A program made the position numbers and the translations under genes. Positions 53,101-64,000 of a DNA stretch of 64,000 bases are shown here, piece by piece. The notes under the pieces are model-generated. The model ran no database searches, was not told the origin of the DNA, and saw only the letters and a list, made by a program, of their open reading frames with translations. How positions within the stretch are numbered: position 1 is the first letter of the stretch; each line of letters opens with the position of its first letter. Source of the stretch: Solanum dulcamara. Lineage: Eukaryota; Streptophyta; Magnoliopsida; Solanales; Solanaceae. The stretch is taken from the NCBI RefSeq assembly GCF_947179165.1, contig NC_077240.1, forward strand, positions 70,573,501-70,637,500, given 5' to 3'.

Positions 53101-53285
53101 GCCTTTATTCTTTGAGTTAGATTGATGTTTTGAGTTGCCCACCGAATATTCTCTTTATTTTTTTATTTATCTTCCGCTGATTGAATGAAGAAACGGATGT
53201 GTGATCAGGCTATGTGGTTCGCTTGGGAGCCATAAATGATTTCTGAGTGCCAGTTACGTCTAGGGTACCCTCCTGGGGCGTGACA
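50189..53285 (+). mobile_element. solo LTR, gypsy type, 3,097 bp
   Basis: It starts tgtaatacccccc, ends ctggggcgtgaca, and has the perfect 5-bp flank ataac (50184-50188 and 53286-53290). No internal region. It contains three GC-rich ggcttggcgc...ccag units (50593-50748), a (ttc)n run (50887-50911), gatgatgtga repeats (51480-51600) and gattggattg repeats (52440-52610). No open frame has a recognisable domain. Orientation is inferred from the LTR start and end consensus. Confidence 0.9.
50593..50748. repeat. GC-rich palindromic units within the solo LTR
   Basis: Three units (50593-50634, 50656-50680 partial, 50707-50748) have the plan ggcttggcgct, cagtggcgc, gccactatagcgccag. Two contain TGGCGCGACGCGCCA (50660-50674 and 50722-50736), a 7-bp perfect inverted repeat around one base. 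They stand out from the AT-rich surroundings. Confidence 0.8.
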
Positions 53286-53349
53286 ATAACATTTTTTGTT
53301 AGATTCACACCTTTCCATAATATTCATCAACTATATTATTATATATAAC

Positions 53350-54012
53350 TGTTGGTGAAACTAAGAGATTACAAAATTACAATTGAAAAATAAAATGAAG
53401 AAAATAAAATCTCTTTTAGGCTGAGACGCGGATATCTCGCTCTCTTTAAGGAGATTCAAGTCCACTGCAATAAATCTTTTCACCGGTCCAACAGTAGTCC
53501 TCTTGAATTGTCCCCTACAGGATACAACAACCTTACCACAAAGTGTAACTCAACAAACTCTGGACAAGAGTTGAGTCTAAGCTTCACAAAAAAAACATTT
53601 CCCTTCAACTAATAAGAGCTCTTTTTTTTACAAACTTAATACACTCTATGTTTTCTTATTCCTCAAAACAAAGAAGTCCTCTCTATTTACAGGAGAGGAA
53701 AGAATTCGAAATAATAATAATGAAATGTCATCATTAACATTTAGTGCACAATTATCATTTAATGCACCATTATCATGTAGTGCACCACTTACTAGTGATA
53801 ATGAGGTTAAAAAAATATAATGGATTGAGTAACAAATGCACTAAATAAAGATGATCATAAAAGGCATAATATACCGTTGGTGTGCAAATACAAAGTTGCA
53901 CACTAAAATAATAATGAAAGACATGTTTATGCACTAAAGAGAGAATTATAATATATGCCACTAATATAAATTAATATCACTCAATATTAATATTAAAATG
54001 CTAAAACCAATA
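53350..54012 (-). repeat. 3' LTR of Ty1/copia element
   Basis: The plus-strand edges are tgttggtgaaac and taaaaccaata, giving TATTGG...CACCAACA on the minus strand (TG mutated to TA). Right next to it the minus strand has gagtggagaa, a match to the usual copia polypurine tract (agtgggagattgttgg). Length 663 bp. The opposite LTR is out of view because of the H insertion. Confidence 0.6.
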
Positions 54013-54593
54013 ATTCTCCACTCATTTTAATATTAAATAAGAGAGTCTATCAGCTGAAGGAAGATTACTATGCATAATGAAGGTGTGCTCTGTATTGAAA
54101 CTCTACTTAGTGAAACAACAACCTTTACTCCAGAGTCGTAGTGGTCTCAGACTTGAACTATGACTGCTTAAGGAAAATAAAATATTATTGCTCACACATA
54201 ATAATAATAAAGGTGTTGACATGAGCTTTAACAGTCAGCACATTACGGCCTTGTGCTATTCCGATTTTATGAGTACTTTTGAGAATAAGCCTTATTCTCA
54301 TAGGAAGCAGCCTACTTCCACACTCACATAGGTGAAATCTGTCGAGAGTGCTCCTATAAGTTTAACAGTCCACCCACAGGCTACATATTTTCATTAAGAG
54401 TTTTGTAAACTCAACCTCCACAAATCACTATAGAAAACAAATGCACTCACATCATAGGGAAAGAATAAAAAATAGTGCATTTTTTCACAACAAGTCATCA
54501 TATGATTTGTTTTTTCCATTGATCCTAGTTATAGGATCTCTTGTCCCCAAGTTGGGTTTCCTCATATATGACTCATAGATTTATAGCCTTCAA
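54013..54593 (-). other. copia 3' untranslated region
   Basis: It lies between the polymerase stop and the polypurine tract. No gene is seen. It holds short segments such as gcctacttccacactcacat that I cannot assign. Confidence 0.4.
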
Positions 54594-56599
54594 TCACATC
54601 CCTCTCGATGTGCTCCAGACATTTTCTCTTGTTAAGGCCTTAGTAAGAGGATCTGCAAAATTATCACAAGATTTGACATAATCAATATTAATGGTACCAC
54701 TTGTCAAATACGATCTTACATTAATGTGTTTCTTCCTTACAGGTCTGGATTTATCGTTGTAATAACGATTTTGAACTCTACCAATTGTTTTGGTGCTATC
54801 ACAATGAATTAAAATTAGTGGAATTGATTTTTCAAAATAAAGTATTTGAAATAGTAAATCTCTTAACCAATTCGCTTCCTCACTAGCTGAAGCTAAAACA
54901 ATTAGTTCAGCCTTCATGATAGAGTTAGCAATTATAGTTTATTTTTTTGATTTCTAACGAACAGTACCACCATCCAATGTAAAAATGTAACCAGTGGTAG
55001 AACAGGAATCACCAGCTAGAGTGTTCTATTCTGCATCAGAAAAGCCTTCAAGTACAGCAAGATATTTTTTATAGAACAAACCAAAAGTTTTTGTTCCAAT
55101 TAAATATCTTATAACTCTTGTTATAGCATGTCAATGTTCATTACTTGGCTTGCTTGTAAACCTGCCAAGTACTCCTACTGGATATGCAATATTAGGCCTA
55201 GTGCAATCAGTCACATATCTCAAACTTCTAATTAAGCTAGCATACTTCTTTTAATTTATCACATCATTTTCACTTTGAACAGAAAATAAGTGTACACTTG
55301 AATCTAAAGGAGTTAAAACATGCTTGCAGTCAAGAAAGTTATATTTTTTCAAAATTTTCTCAACATAATGTGATTGGTCAAGAAAAATTCAATCACATGT
55401 TCTAGTAATTTTTTGCTAGAATAAATTTTGCCTCACCAAGATCTTTCATATCAAAATGGCTTCTAAGAATATTCTTAGTATCATCAATAACATTCATATT
55501 AGAGCCAAAGATCAATAAATCATCAACATATAGGCAAATAATAACATGTGTATTATTCTAAGACTTATAATATATGCAGTTATCACACTCATTTGTTTTA
55601 AAATCATTTTCAATCATCCAGGAATAAAACTTATCATGCCATTGCTTTGGTGCCTATTTCAAGCCATATAGGAATTTAGTAAATTTACATACTTTACTTT
55701 CTTGGCTTGCTTCAACAAAACCCTCAGGTTATTCCATATAAATTTCTTCATTAAGGTCTTCTTTTAAAAAAGCGGTTTTTACATTCATTTGATGAATATG
55801 CAAATAAAAAATAGCAGCTATAGAAATTAAAAGTCTAATTGATGTAATTCTAGTAATCGGAGAAAAAATATCAAAAAACTCTAGGCCTTCTAGTTGCTTA
55901 AATCCTTTAGCAACTAGTCTAGCCTTATATTTATCAATAGATCCATATGATTTTAACTTTTTTCGTAAGACTCATTTGCAACTGTATCAACAAGAGTAAT
56001 CAAAGCTTATTCATCGAGAAGTCACCCGCGACACACTGACTAGAAATCATCTGCGATAAGGCTTCGTTGCGCCCTGAATCAATAAAAAAGCTTATTGATT
56101 TGATTCATCCCATTTCATTTATTTATTTTACAACACTGTGGTAAATCAACTAATTTTCAAGTTTTATTAGAAATTAGTGATTCCATTTTATCATTTATAG
56201 CCTCTTTCCAAAAAATAGAATCATGTGAAGATAATGCTTCTTGTCAAGTGAAAGGGTCATCTCCAATATTAAAAACATAAAAATTAAGACCAAAATATTT
56301 TTCTACTCTAGCTCTTTTACTTCTTCTTAACTCAAAATCATCAATTTCTTTATTTTTTTAAAGTGGAAGAAGAAGAACTAGATAGTAAGAAAATATTTTG
56401 TTCAATCCTTTGACCCCCACTATTTTTAGAATCAAAAGAAAATTTATTTTCATGAAAAATAGCATCACCTGATTCTATTATAATATATCTTCAAGATTAA
56501 AAAATTTATGGGTTGTACTATTTGAAGCATAACCAGAAAAAATACAAGTAGTAACTTTCTTACCCAATTTTGTAACCTTGGGAACAATTAACCTCACAA
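54594..56599 (-). pseudogene. copia reverse transcriptase and RNase H remnant
   Basis: On the minus strand the catalytic box CLYVDDLLIFGSN is intact near 55500-55545 (YVDD). Downstream are GRFTSKPSNEHWHA, RVIRYLIGT and FYKKYLAVLEGFSDAEWNT. The RNase H end (54594-54917) has MKAELIVLASASEEANWLRD, HCDSTKTIGRV and VKSCDNFADPLTKALTREN. The order and the RNase H tail resemble the Tork group. Stops and frameshifts make it non-functional, although several blocks are well kept, so it is younger than element C. Confidence 0.82.
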
Positions 56600-58188
56600 A
56601 GGTCAGACAATCCTAAACTCTTAGTATTCTAAACTTGGCTTGTGACCTTTTCATAACTCAAAAGGTGTTAATTTAGTCTTTTTATGAGGCACTCGATTGA
56701 ACACATAACACGCAGTCAAAATAACTTTACCCCAAAAATTTAAAGGTGCATTTGATTCAATAAGCATGACATTAGTCAATTCAATCAAAGTTCTATTTTT
56801 CTTTTCCGCTATACTACTAGATGAAAGAGAATACGGAGAGTAGTTTCATGAATTATTTTTAATGATCTACCAAAAGAATTAAACTCATTTGACTCATATT
56901 CACGACCTCTATCACTTCTAATTCTGTTTATTTTCTTTCCAAACTGATTTTCAACCTTATGGAGAAAAAATTTAAAATTTTCAAAAGCATCACTTTTATT
57001 TTTCATCAAGTAAACATATGTAAACTTAGAAAAATCATCAATGAAAGTGATAAAATATCTATTTCCTTCATGGTTAAAAATTTCTCCAAGTTCACAAATA
57101 TCAGTGTGAACTAATTCTAATAAATCAGTGTTTCTTTCAACTTGAAAATGAAGCCTTTTAGTAATTTTGACCTTACTACAAGCCTCACACTTTTCAAAAT
57201 TTTTTTAATCACTGGGATTAATTTTGAACTACTAATGATTCCAACATAACGATCATTAATATGACACAAATGAGTATGCCAAAAATTAGTAGAAGAAAGC
57301 ATGCAAACAGAAATAGAAACTTTATTCATTTCTACATTCAGTTTGAATATTCCATCATAAGCATAACCCTTTCCCACAAAAATATCATTTTTCACAATTA
57401 CATATTGATCAGATTCAATAATTCGTTTGAAGCCTGCTTTATTAAGGAGAAAACTAGACATCAATTTTTTTCTCATGGAAGAAGTATAAAGTATATCTTT
57501 TAAAGTTAACATCCTTCCAGAGGTAAAACACAAATCAACGTCTTTCGTTTCAAGCACTTGAGTAGTATGAGAATCACCAAGCATGATGGTTTTGGACTCC
57601 TTAACAGGAGTATATTTTTTAAACCAATCTTTGTCATAACAAACATGACAGTTTGCACCAAAATCAGCCCCCCATCTATCAACATTCTCAACCATGTTTA
57701 TGTCTATTATCATTGCCACAAAAGACTTTTCGCTAACGTTTGCCTGAGGTGTAGGACCACATTTCTGGAATCTAAAAAATCGAGCAATATGCCCACTCTT
57801 GCCACAGACAAAGCACTTCCCTTATCATAAACTTGTTGATTTTGTGTTTGGCTATTTTCACCAATATTTTTCTTAGGAGGCCTACCATTATATTTCTTGA
57901 ATTTTTTCTTCTTAGGCTTCAAAGAGGTATTTTTGTTAGATTCAGGAGAAGCATTAATTGAAGTAACTAAATTTACCTTCGTTGTGATGTTGTTCTCTTT
58001 TGATTGTAAAAGTACATCTTGACCTCTTGCCTCCTCTTCCATGCGAATTTTCATTATTAATATATCAAGAAATGTTTCCTTTTGTTTGTAGCGCATAATT
58101 TTTTAAAATTCCTTCCATGAAGGTGAAAGTTTATCTATTATTCCACAAATAATAAGGTTATCTCCAATTTTGACTTCTTCAGACCTGA
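56600..58188 (-). pseudogene. copia gag, protease and integrase remnant, cut by element H
   Basis: On the minus strand gag ends with [15 protein letters not shown] (near 58100-58170), a basic stretch SLKPKKKKFKKYNGRPPKKN, and a zinc knuckle reading [13 protein letters not shown] after a frameshift. Protease is [14 protein letters not shown] (57640s; intact copies have D-S-G). The pre-integrase block [17 protein letters not shown] follows, then integrase core RIRSDRGREYESNEF near 56900. Gag is interrupted at 58188 by element H, whose 5' edge directly follows cctga. The copia 5' LTR must lie beyond the window. Confidence 0.82.
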
Positions 58189-58521
58189 TGTTATACCCCG
58201 CACCTTGGTACATTGGAGCATATTTATTTTCTAAAAGATTACTATGTGGTCCACATTATCTATGAAGTTCTACGTGAGTAGTGACGGTTGGAAATAGGTC
58301 TAGAAGGCTTCGGAAGGAGTTGGAGGCCAAATAAGGAGTCATGGTACTCAACCTACTTGCGTAAGATACAACTTGGATGGCTTATAAAATTAAGCTACTT
58401 GAGTACACGTCGAGCTTAAGTAGCAAAGATTATATGGATTCTTAAAGTGAGACGAGGCCACGAACCCACGAAAAGGAGCAAAAACTAGATTCCGAACTTA
58501 CGAAAAAAGCAAGTAGGTGAC

Positions 58522-58568
58522 AAGTAGGTGATGCACCTACTTGGACTAAGTAGGTGACACACCTACTT
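58522..58568. repeat. twin hairpins in LTR H, U3 region
   Basis: aagtaggtgatgcacctactt (58522-58542) and aagtaggtgacacacctactt (58548-58568) are two tandem palindromes with 9-bp perfect arms. The 3' LTR repeats them at 63775-63821. They lie 120-170 bp before the TATA box. Confidence 0.85.
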
Positions 58569-58688
58569 GGGGTGGGCCCCACGCTTCCACATGGCAGCTT
58601 TGGATTAGATGCATGGATGAGGTGGCGCCCTAGGGGGATACCATGTGTCACTCCTAAGGGCTGCCATGTGTCACTCCAAAAAAAAGGG

Positions 58689-58695
58689 TATAAAA
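58689..58695 (+). promoter_or_regulatory. TATA box of LTR H
   Basis: TATAAAA in gggtataaaaccctaag is repeated in the 3' LTR at 63920-63926. It is the probable U3 promoter, with the transcript starting near tcttgttttcagctttg. Confidence 0.55.
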
Positions 58696-60400
58696 CCCTA
58701 AGTTATGACTAAGGGCTCTTGTTTTCAGCTTTGTACTTAGACATATTTTCAGCTTGTTACTTAGAACTATTGAGAGCAACTTGAAGAGAACAAGATCAAG
58801 AGAGAAACGACCATGGCAGCAAGGTGAGGCCCTCAATTTCATTCTGTCAATTAATTATCTAAGGTATTCTTCAACTAGATAAAGGTGTTAATAACGTGAA
58901 TTAATAGTTGGGGCAGCGAAAGAGTGCAACGAGCAACAACCAACTTTTCAGCCACGTTGAGAGCTCTTAAAGTCAATTTTCATCAAGTTTGGGAAGTTGT
59001 TTGTTAAGGTATGGATCGATTCTCTTCTCCCACGTTTGGGAAAGTGTTTATACATGTTGTGGGTGTATAAATATAAGTTGGAAATGTGAAAATATGCACG
59101 TTATGGCTAAAGGATGTTGCAGGTCATGTAGGGACTGTTTCGACTCTATCCTAGCAAGTTAAAGTTTGGCTAGTGTTGTCGTTAGCATGATGTTGTATTA
59201 GGAGGTGGTTTATCTATGTTGCAGGGCTGGAACATGGTTAAATATGAGTATATAGGCCGCTTGTTGCAGCCTCATAATACTCCTTTTTGTATGGTTAAAG
59301 ATTTTGCGAAATAAAGAGCTAAAACCCTACTTTAGCGTCATAGTTTTGGGTGAGTTGTGTGGAACTTGTGTTACGTGATATGGTAATGATTTGATGGTGT
59401 ATGTCTTCTGATTGTTGTTGTTGATATGGATGCTAAGGTTAGAGGTTAAAATTGGAAATTCGGATAGGGCAAGTAATAGGGGAGACGCTGCCCAATTTCT
59501 GTTAACTTTGGAGCTAGCCAATAGACTAGTCAAGGAAGGCGAGTAAGAAAATGGTGCCTATAGATACTTGAGTATAAATTTGGAAGATAGAAAGTTAAAA
59601 GCTAGTAATCTTGGTATTACTCTCATGTTAAATAGGTTGAAGGAGAAACCAAACAAGTTGGACTACAATCGAGCTACTACAGGTATGTGAAGCTATTCTT
59701 CTTTCTTTTGGCATGTCTTAGATATAAGTTATGAATGGTTTGTATATTAAACATGGGGATAATTCCATTTGTAAATCTCCGAGTACAGTTCATAATTCCT
59801 ATCCACTTCATGATGGTAGAACTCCTGTAATAGTTGAGCTATTGCCTTTTAAAAGCTTTTATATGATAAAAGGTAATATATGTAGAGACTATTGCTCCTT
59901 TCCTTTGGGATGTCTTAAAGGTAAATGAAATGAGATATGATATGAGTCTGGAATTAGTTCCAGTTGTAAGCTCCGAGTATAACACCTGACCCTTGTTCAC
60001 TTCTAAATGCTAAGGCTCTTAAGGTAGTTGAGCTATCACCCTCGAGCCTTCTATATGCGAAGACATGATCCATGACTCTTAGTCACGTCTGAACGTAAAG
60101 TTCTCGAGTCTCCTATATGCTGAATATTACCTGAATGTATAAGTCCTACTCCTAAGGTCCTTGCGATGACGAATGTCTCTTAGTCTACGAGCTGTTTAGC
60201 CTTGACTGGACATACATCTAATATTCCTGAGACTCCAGTAGATATGGCCCCTAACGATATTTCATAGGGTACTTGAGATGATTATTGCTCTGGTCTTCAA
60301 GTGATAGTTTACTTGGCAGTTTGATTGAGTCTTGGATTATGAGTTAAATTACATATGGTTTCTGACTACTCTACTCATGCATGCTGTTAATACATCTTTC

Positions 60401-60706
60401 ACCGAGTCCTATGAAGGGCCGGGTATGATCGAGTCCCATAAAGGGTCGGGTACGATATATGATGACATGATTATTCACCGAGTCCCATGATGGGCTGGGT
60501 ATGACCGTGTCCCATGAAGGGCCGGGTATGACCGATTCCCATAAAGGGTCGGGTATGATATATGACGATATGAGCATTGACCGAGTCCCATAGAGGGACG
60601 GGTACGACCAAGTCCCATAAATGGGCGGGTACAATATATGATGGTATGATTATTATGATAGTATGATTGCTTACCAAGTTCCTCACTAGAGGGCTGAGTA
60701 CGACAC
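60401..60706 (+). repeat. CCGAGTCCCATAAAGGGCCGGGTA minisatellite, about eight copies
   Basis: Imperfect units of 25-35 bp (ccgagtcccatgaagggcc, gggtatga) are partly separated by atatatgatg(a/g)tatga-type spacers. Solo LTR D has three units at the same relative place. One more diverged unit lies at 60749-60773. Confidence 0.8.
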
Positions 60707-61403
60707 ATACATGCATATGATGACCTAATGGAACATTTGTAACACCGAGCCCCTGAGCGGGTCGGATACAGTATGTGATAATGGTATACATGACCTTATT
60801 TTGTAAGGTGCAGGTACAGTACGCTGTTAAATATTATACTTGTCCCCTGCGTCCCTATGGCAACTGTAATTTCCTTATGATGTTTTATACTTTATATATT
60901 CAGTACATATATCGTACTGACCCTCCTTTCTTCGGGGAACTGCTTTTTATGCCCGCAGGTATAGACACAGATTTGGGAGTCCACCAGCTTAGGATTCTGC
61001 TCAGCCAGTTTGGAAGAAGCTCCATTATATCGGAGCCTAGTTTTTGGTATTAATCCTTGGTGTATATGCTTGCTTTTGCTTAGTCACGGGTACAGCGGGG
61101 GCTCTGTCCTGCCATATGTTACCATTTCTATTATTAAAGGTCTGTAGACGTATATATGTGGGTTGGTTACGAGTTTGTTTTAGTGGTGCCTATACGGCAT
61201 ATTGTAAATGTTATTATATTGAGGCAGCCTGGTCGGTTTACGTGCCCTTTCATGACATAATATAAATAAAAGAGGCTATATGTATTTAAATATGCTATCA
61301 CCCATGGGGGTTCTGGTGTATAGTTCTTATATTTGATAGTTATGTAGATGGGGGTCCAGGTCGGGCCCCAGTCGCGTCCTACGAGATTAGGTCATGATAG
61401 AAG

Positions 61404-61417
61404 TGGTATCACATCGG
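61404..61417 (+). other. primer-binding site of element H
   Basis: TGGTATCACATCGG matches the usual gypsy primer site TGGTATCAGAGC (initiator Met-tRNA) with a few changes. It follows the LTR edge by four bases. Confidence 0.65.
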
Positions 61418-63424
61418 TTCATCCTTGGAGTGTCTACAGACCGTGTCTAATAGAGTCTTGTTTATCGGTGTGTTGCGTGCCACATCTATAAACAGAAGGC
61501 TACAAGACATTTAGGATATTACCTTTCTTTCATAACTAAGATCGTGCGATAGAGCCGAGTCATAGGAAGTGGAATTCCGTATGCTAACCTCTGATTTCGG
61601 CAGAAGGACAACCTCGATAGAAGAAAGTGACTGACGATATTGGAAGTTATAAAGCATGCAGTTAAGCCAAGGCACGAAAGATATGTTCCAGGTAAGGTAT
61701 TGAAATACGATTGATATGTAAAGTTGAAAATTGAAAGGAAAGTAGACCAGAAAGTGTAACAGATGTAGGTTGAGTTGGACACACGAGGTAAGTCCATTAT
61801 TTTCATACTATTATTGATATTAAAAGCCCTGTGTAGCTGCGATATGAGATAATATTGAAAGTCTTGTGTGGCTGTGAGATGATATGAATATATATATAGA
61901 GGAAACTATTCCAAAATTTTCCCAAAAAAAAGAGGGAATGAAACATAGATTCTTAATATGTCTTGGAAGTTGATACCAAGTACCCCTATTATGTTGAACT
62001 AAAGCTGTAAGAGGTACTATCCATGTCGCCAATAAGGGGCACCCTTTTTATTTGGGAAAAAGATTGAACGAATTTGAGATTGGACATAGAGACATAGACC
62101 AAGGTAAAGCAGATAAAGGTATAAGTACCCTCTAAAGGGGGGAAGCAAATGAGAAAACTGCAAGGCTAAGGTGGAGGCAATTGATATGGAAACATATTTG
62201 AGATGGATGCTTACACTTCAATAAGATCCCTTGCTGAACCAAGTTAGGGAGGTCTGGAAGCCAACAATGATTGCATAGAAGTCAGAATGGTACGTAAGGC
62301 AGTGTTAAGAAGTTTTTGACAAGACCCTGAATGACATAACATTAGAAGGTGGGTGTGAATAAAAAAAAGGGTATAACAAGGAAAGGACATCGAATAACTC
62401 AAGAGACACTACAAAAGATAATGACATCATGCTAGACCAAAAGCCAAACTATTAGTTATAGAATTGGTCGCAAATGATATTGCGATAGATAAATAACCAA
62501 GGAAAAGGAATAGGAAAACTCCTATGGTAGGAGATGAAAAGAGCAAAGAGTGAATAAGGGAAAAGAAAGAAGTGCGACAAGGTGGGATGAGCGAGTTTCA
62601 ATGTGAAGAAGATAAATACAGTGGAATAAACCAAGAGACGAAAAGATACGTCCACCTCATACAAGTGTATCACAATGGTTAGACAACCTATGATTGTATA
62701 TGTTAAGTATAGGGCCAAGTAAGGAAGTGCATGATAAAAGGAGTTAGGATATTTTGGATATGTTGCGGAAAGGTGCAAAAATGGGTTGAGTCAACTACCG
62801 AGAGGGAACTAGTACTATGGGAAGAACAGGACATGGCCATGGTTGGACCAAGGATCTATCCCGATACTAATCGTAAGAGAAGAGAGGGAAAGGCAAGGTA
62901 AAACATGAAGATGAGTGAGACAACGCTAAGGTATTTCTTGGGCTAAGTTGAGTACCTTAGCATATCCTAGTAAAGGTAAAGAATGATACGAGAATGCGTC
63001 TAGAATGTTACAAGTTGGGATAAGAGAATGGTGAAATGGTTTAAACAAGACGAACAGAATTAGCTGGTTACTAAAAAATGGCGAACTTATACGCCAAATT
63101 CCTTCGGAATTATACCAGTTAATGATAGGTAAAGTACTAGTTAAAATCTTCTAAAGAAGTTGAGGAGTAATACATGAGGTCCCCACATCTATTGTCTTGT
63201 GTAGAGGGGCTTAAATTACAGTTAACACTTAGATATCCATCCAAGAAGAGATCGGGAACACATGTAGGACTTAGTACCGCCTGTCACCCTCAAAACTGAT
63301 GAACAGGCTAAGCGTACTACTTAAATGCTGGAAGGTATGTCATGAGCAGGTGTTGTTGACTTTGAAGGTAGCTGGGATGATTATCTACCTATAAGCTTAG
63401 TTAACATTCGAGGACGAATATTCT
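61418..63424 (+). other. element H internal region, no coding capacity seen
   Basis: I find no gag, protease, polymerase or integrase motif on either strand. The longest open frames are about 95-108 codons without recognisable domains. The sequence is purine-rich on the plus strand (many gaag, aagg and agaa runs), as in decayed gypsy gag regions. It could be a degenerate gag, but I cannot show that. Confidence 0.55.
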
Positions 63425-63437
63425 AAAGGGGGAAGGA
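63425..63437 (+). other. polypurine tract of element H
   Basis: AAAGGGGGAAGGA sits directly before the 3' LTR start tgttatacccc. It is preceded by cattcgaggacgaatattct, a common gypsy sequence at this place. Confidence 0.85.
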
Positions 63438-64000
63438 TGTTATACCCCACACCTTGGTACATTAGAGCATATTTTTTTCTTTCTAAAAGATTGCTATATG
63501 GTCCACGTTATCTATGAAGTTCTACGTGAGTAGTGACGGTTGGAAATAGGTTTAGAAGGCTTCGGAAGGAGTTGGAGGCCAAATAAGGATTCATGTTACT
63601 CAACCTACTTGCGTAACCTACAAACTTGGATGGATTATAAAATTAAGCTACTTGAGTACACATCGAGCTTAAGTAGCAAAGATTATATGGGTTCTTAAAG
63701 GGAGACGAGGCCACGAACCCACGAAAAGAAGCAAAAACTAGATTCCAAACTTATGAAAAAAAGCAAGTAGGTGATAAGTAGGTGATGCACCTACTTGGAC
63801 TAAGTAGGTGACACACCTACTTGGGGTGGGGCCCACGCTTCCACATGGCAGCTTTGGATTAGATGCATGGATGAGGTGGCGCCCTAGGCGGCTGCCACGT
63901 GTCACTCCTAAAGGAAGGGTATAAAACCCTAAGTCATGACTAAGGGATCTTATTTTTAGCTTTGTAGTTAGACATATTTTCAGCTTGTTATTTAGAACTA
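63438..64000 (+). repeat. 3' LTR of element H (first 563 bp; continues past window)
   Basis: It is collinear with 58189-58750, including the twin hairpins and TATA box. The remaining ~2.6 kb and the right target duplication lie beyond the window. Confidence 0.88.

Larger units (their letters stand above)
58189..61399 (+). repeat. 5' LTR of element H
   Basis: It begins tgttataccccgcacc and ends gattaggtcatgata (CA mutated to TA), directly before the primer site. It shares the family architecture of solo LTR D in its right half. It holds a duplicated ccatgtgtcactcc (58640s and 58660s) which the 3' LTR lacks. No gene. Confidence 0.85.
58189..64000 (+). mobile_element. element H: large-LTR, apparently non-coding gypsy-type element (LARD-like), runs off the window
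   Basis: Element H has a 3.2-kb 5' LTR (58189-61399), a Met-tRNA-type primer site (61404-61417), a 2,038-bp internal region (61400-63437) without gag or pol domains, a polypurine tract (63425-63437) and a 3' LTR from 63438. Long LTRs around a short noncoding core are the plan of a LARD (large retrotransposon derivative), which would depend on proteins from another element. By eye the first 560 bp of the two LTRs differ at roughly 5% of sites plus several indels. It inserted into copia gag. The left target 5-mer would be cctga (58184-58188); the right one is out of view. Confidence 0.83.

Noticed and set aside
58520..58570. CRISPR-like spaced repeats (aagtaggtg)
   Set aside because: Only a few palindromic copies inside a plant LTR; no spacers of constant length.
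60475..60791. Overlapping minus-strand frames of 77-106 codons rich in RTRPFMG-like repeats
   Set aside because: They are translations of the CCGAGTCCC minisatellite in several frames, not a repeat protein.

Overview
This is nuclear DNA of a flowering plant, most likely a member of the Solanaceae (nightshade family). The evidence is intron-rich genes with GT/AG splice sites, SINEs and MITEs of types I know from Solanum, Nicotiana and Capsicum, and LTR retrotransposons filling over two thirds of the window. I cannot name the species. There are no prokaryotic genes, CRISPR arrays or operons.

Bases 1-31,471 are a tower of nested LTR retrotransposons. An old plus-strand LTR (A) is split into pieces (1722-2680, 11929-~12985, 31237-31471). 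It hosts a chromodomain Ty3/gypsy element (B, 1-1721, cut by the window edge), a minus-strand gypsy element (C, 2681-11928, target duplication gttgg), and a minus-strand LTR (E, 13391-13567 plus 27683-31236). C is interrupted by a solo LTR (D, 7733-11294, target duplication gaaat). E is interrupted by a 14.1-kb Athila-type gypsy element (F, 13568-27682) with gag, protease, reverse transcriptase, RNase H, integrase and an env-position remnant. F itself carries a SINE inside its polymerase gene.

Bases ~31.5-49.9 kb form a small island with the only two genes that look functional, arranged tail to tail. One is a plus-strand, eight-exon gene for a 305-residue SANT/Myb-like nuclear protein of the DUF3755 type (33020-43401). 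The other is a minus-strand, six-exon gene for a 306-residue protein phosphatase 2A catalytic subunit with all catalytic residues and the TPDYFL tail (45275-49510). Their introns hold SINEs, MITEs and other repeats. Both reading frames join cleanly across the inferred splice sites.

Bases 50.2-64 kb are again retroelements: a 3.1-kb solo LTR (50189-53285, target duplication ataac), then a decayed minus-strand Ty1/copia element (53350-58188). The copia gag is broken by a large-LTR element with almost no coding capacity (H, 58189 to beyond the window). H has a 3.2-kb 5' LTR, a Met-tRNA-type primer-binding site, a 2.0-kb internal region, a polypurine tract and the start of its 3' LTR. H and solo LTR D belong to the same LTR family. 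H is the element most worth following up; other points of interest are an in-frame, stop-free PP2A intron, an overlapping start-codon cluster in the SANT gene, and a MITE carrying a TCGGGT-like array.
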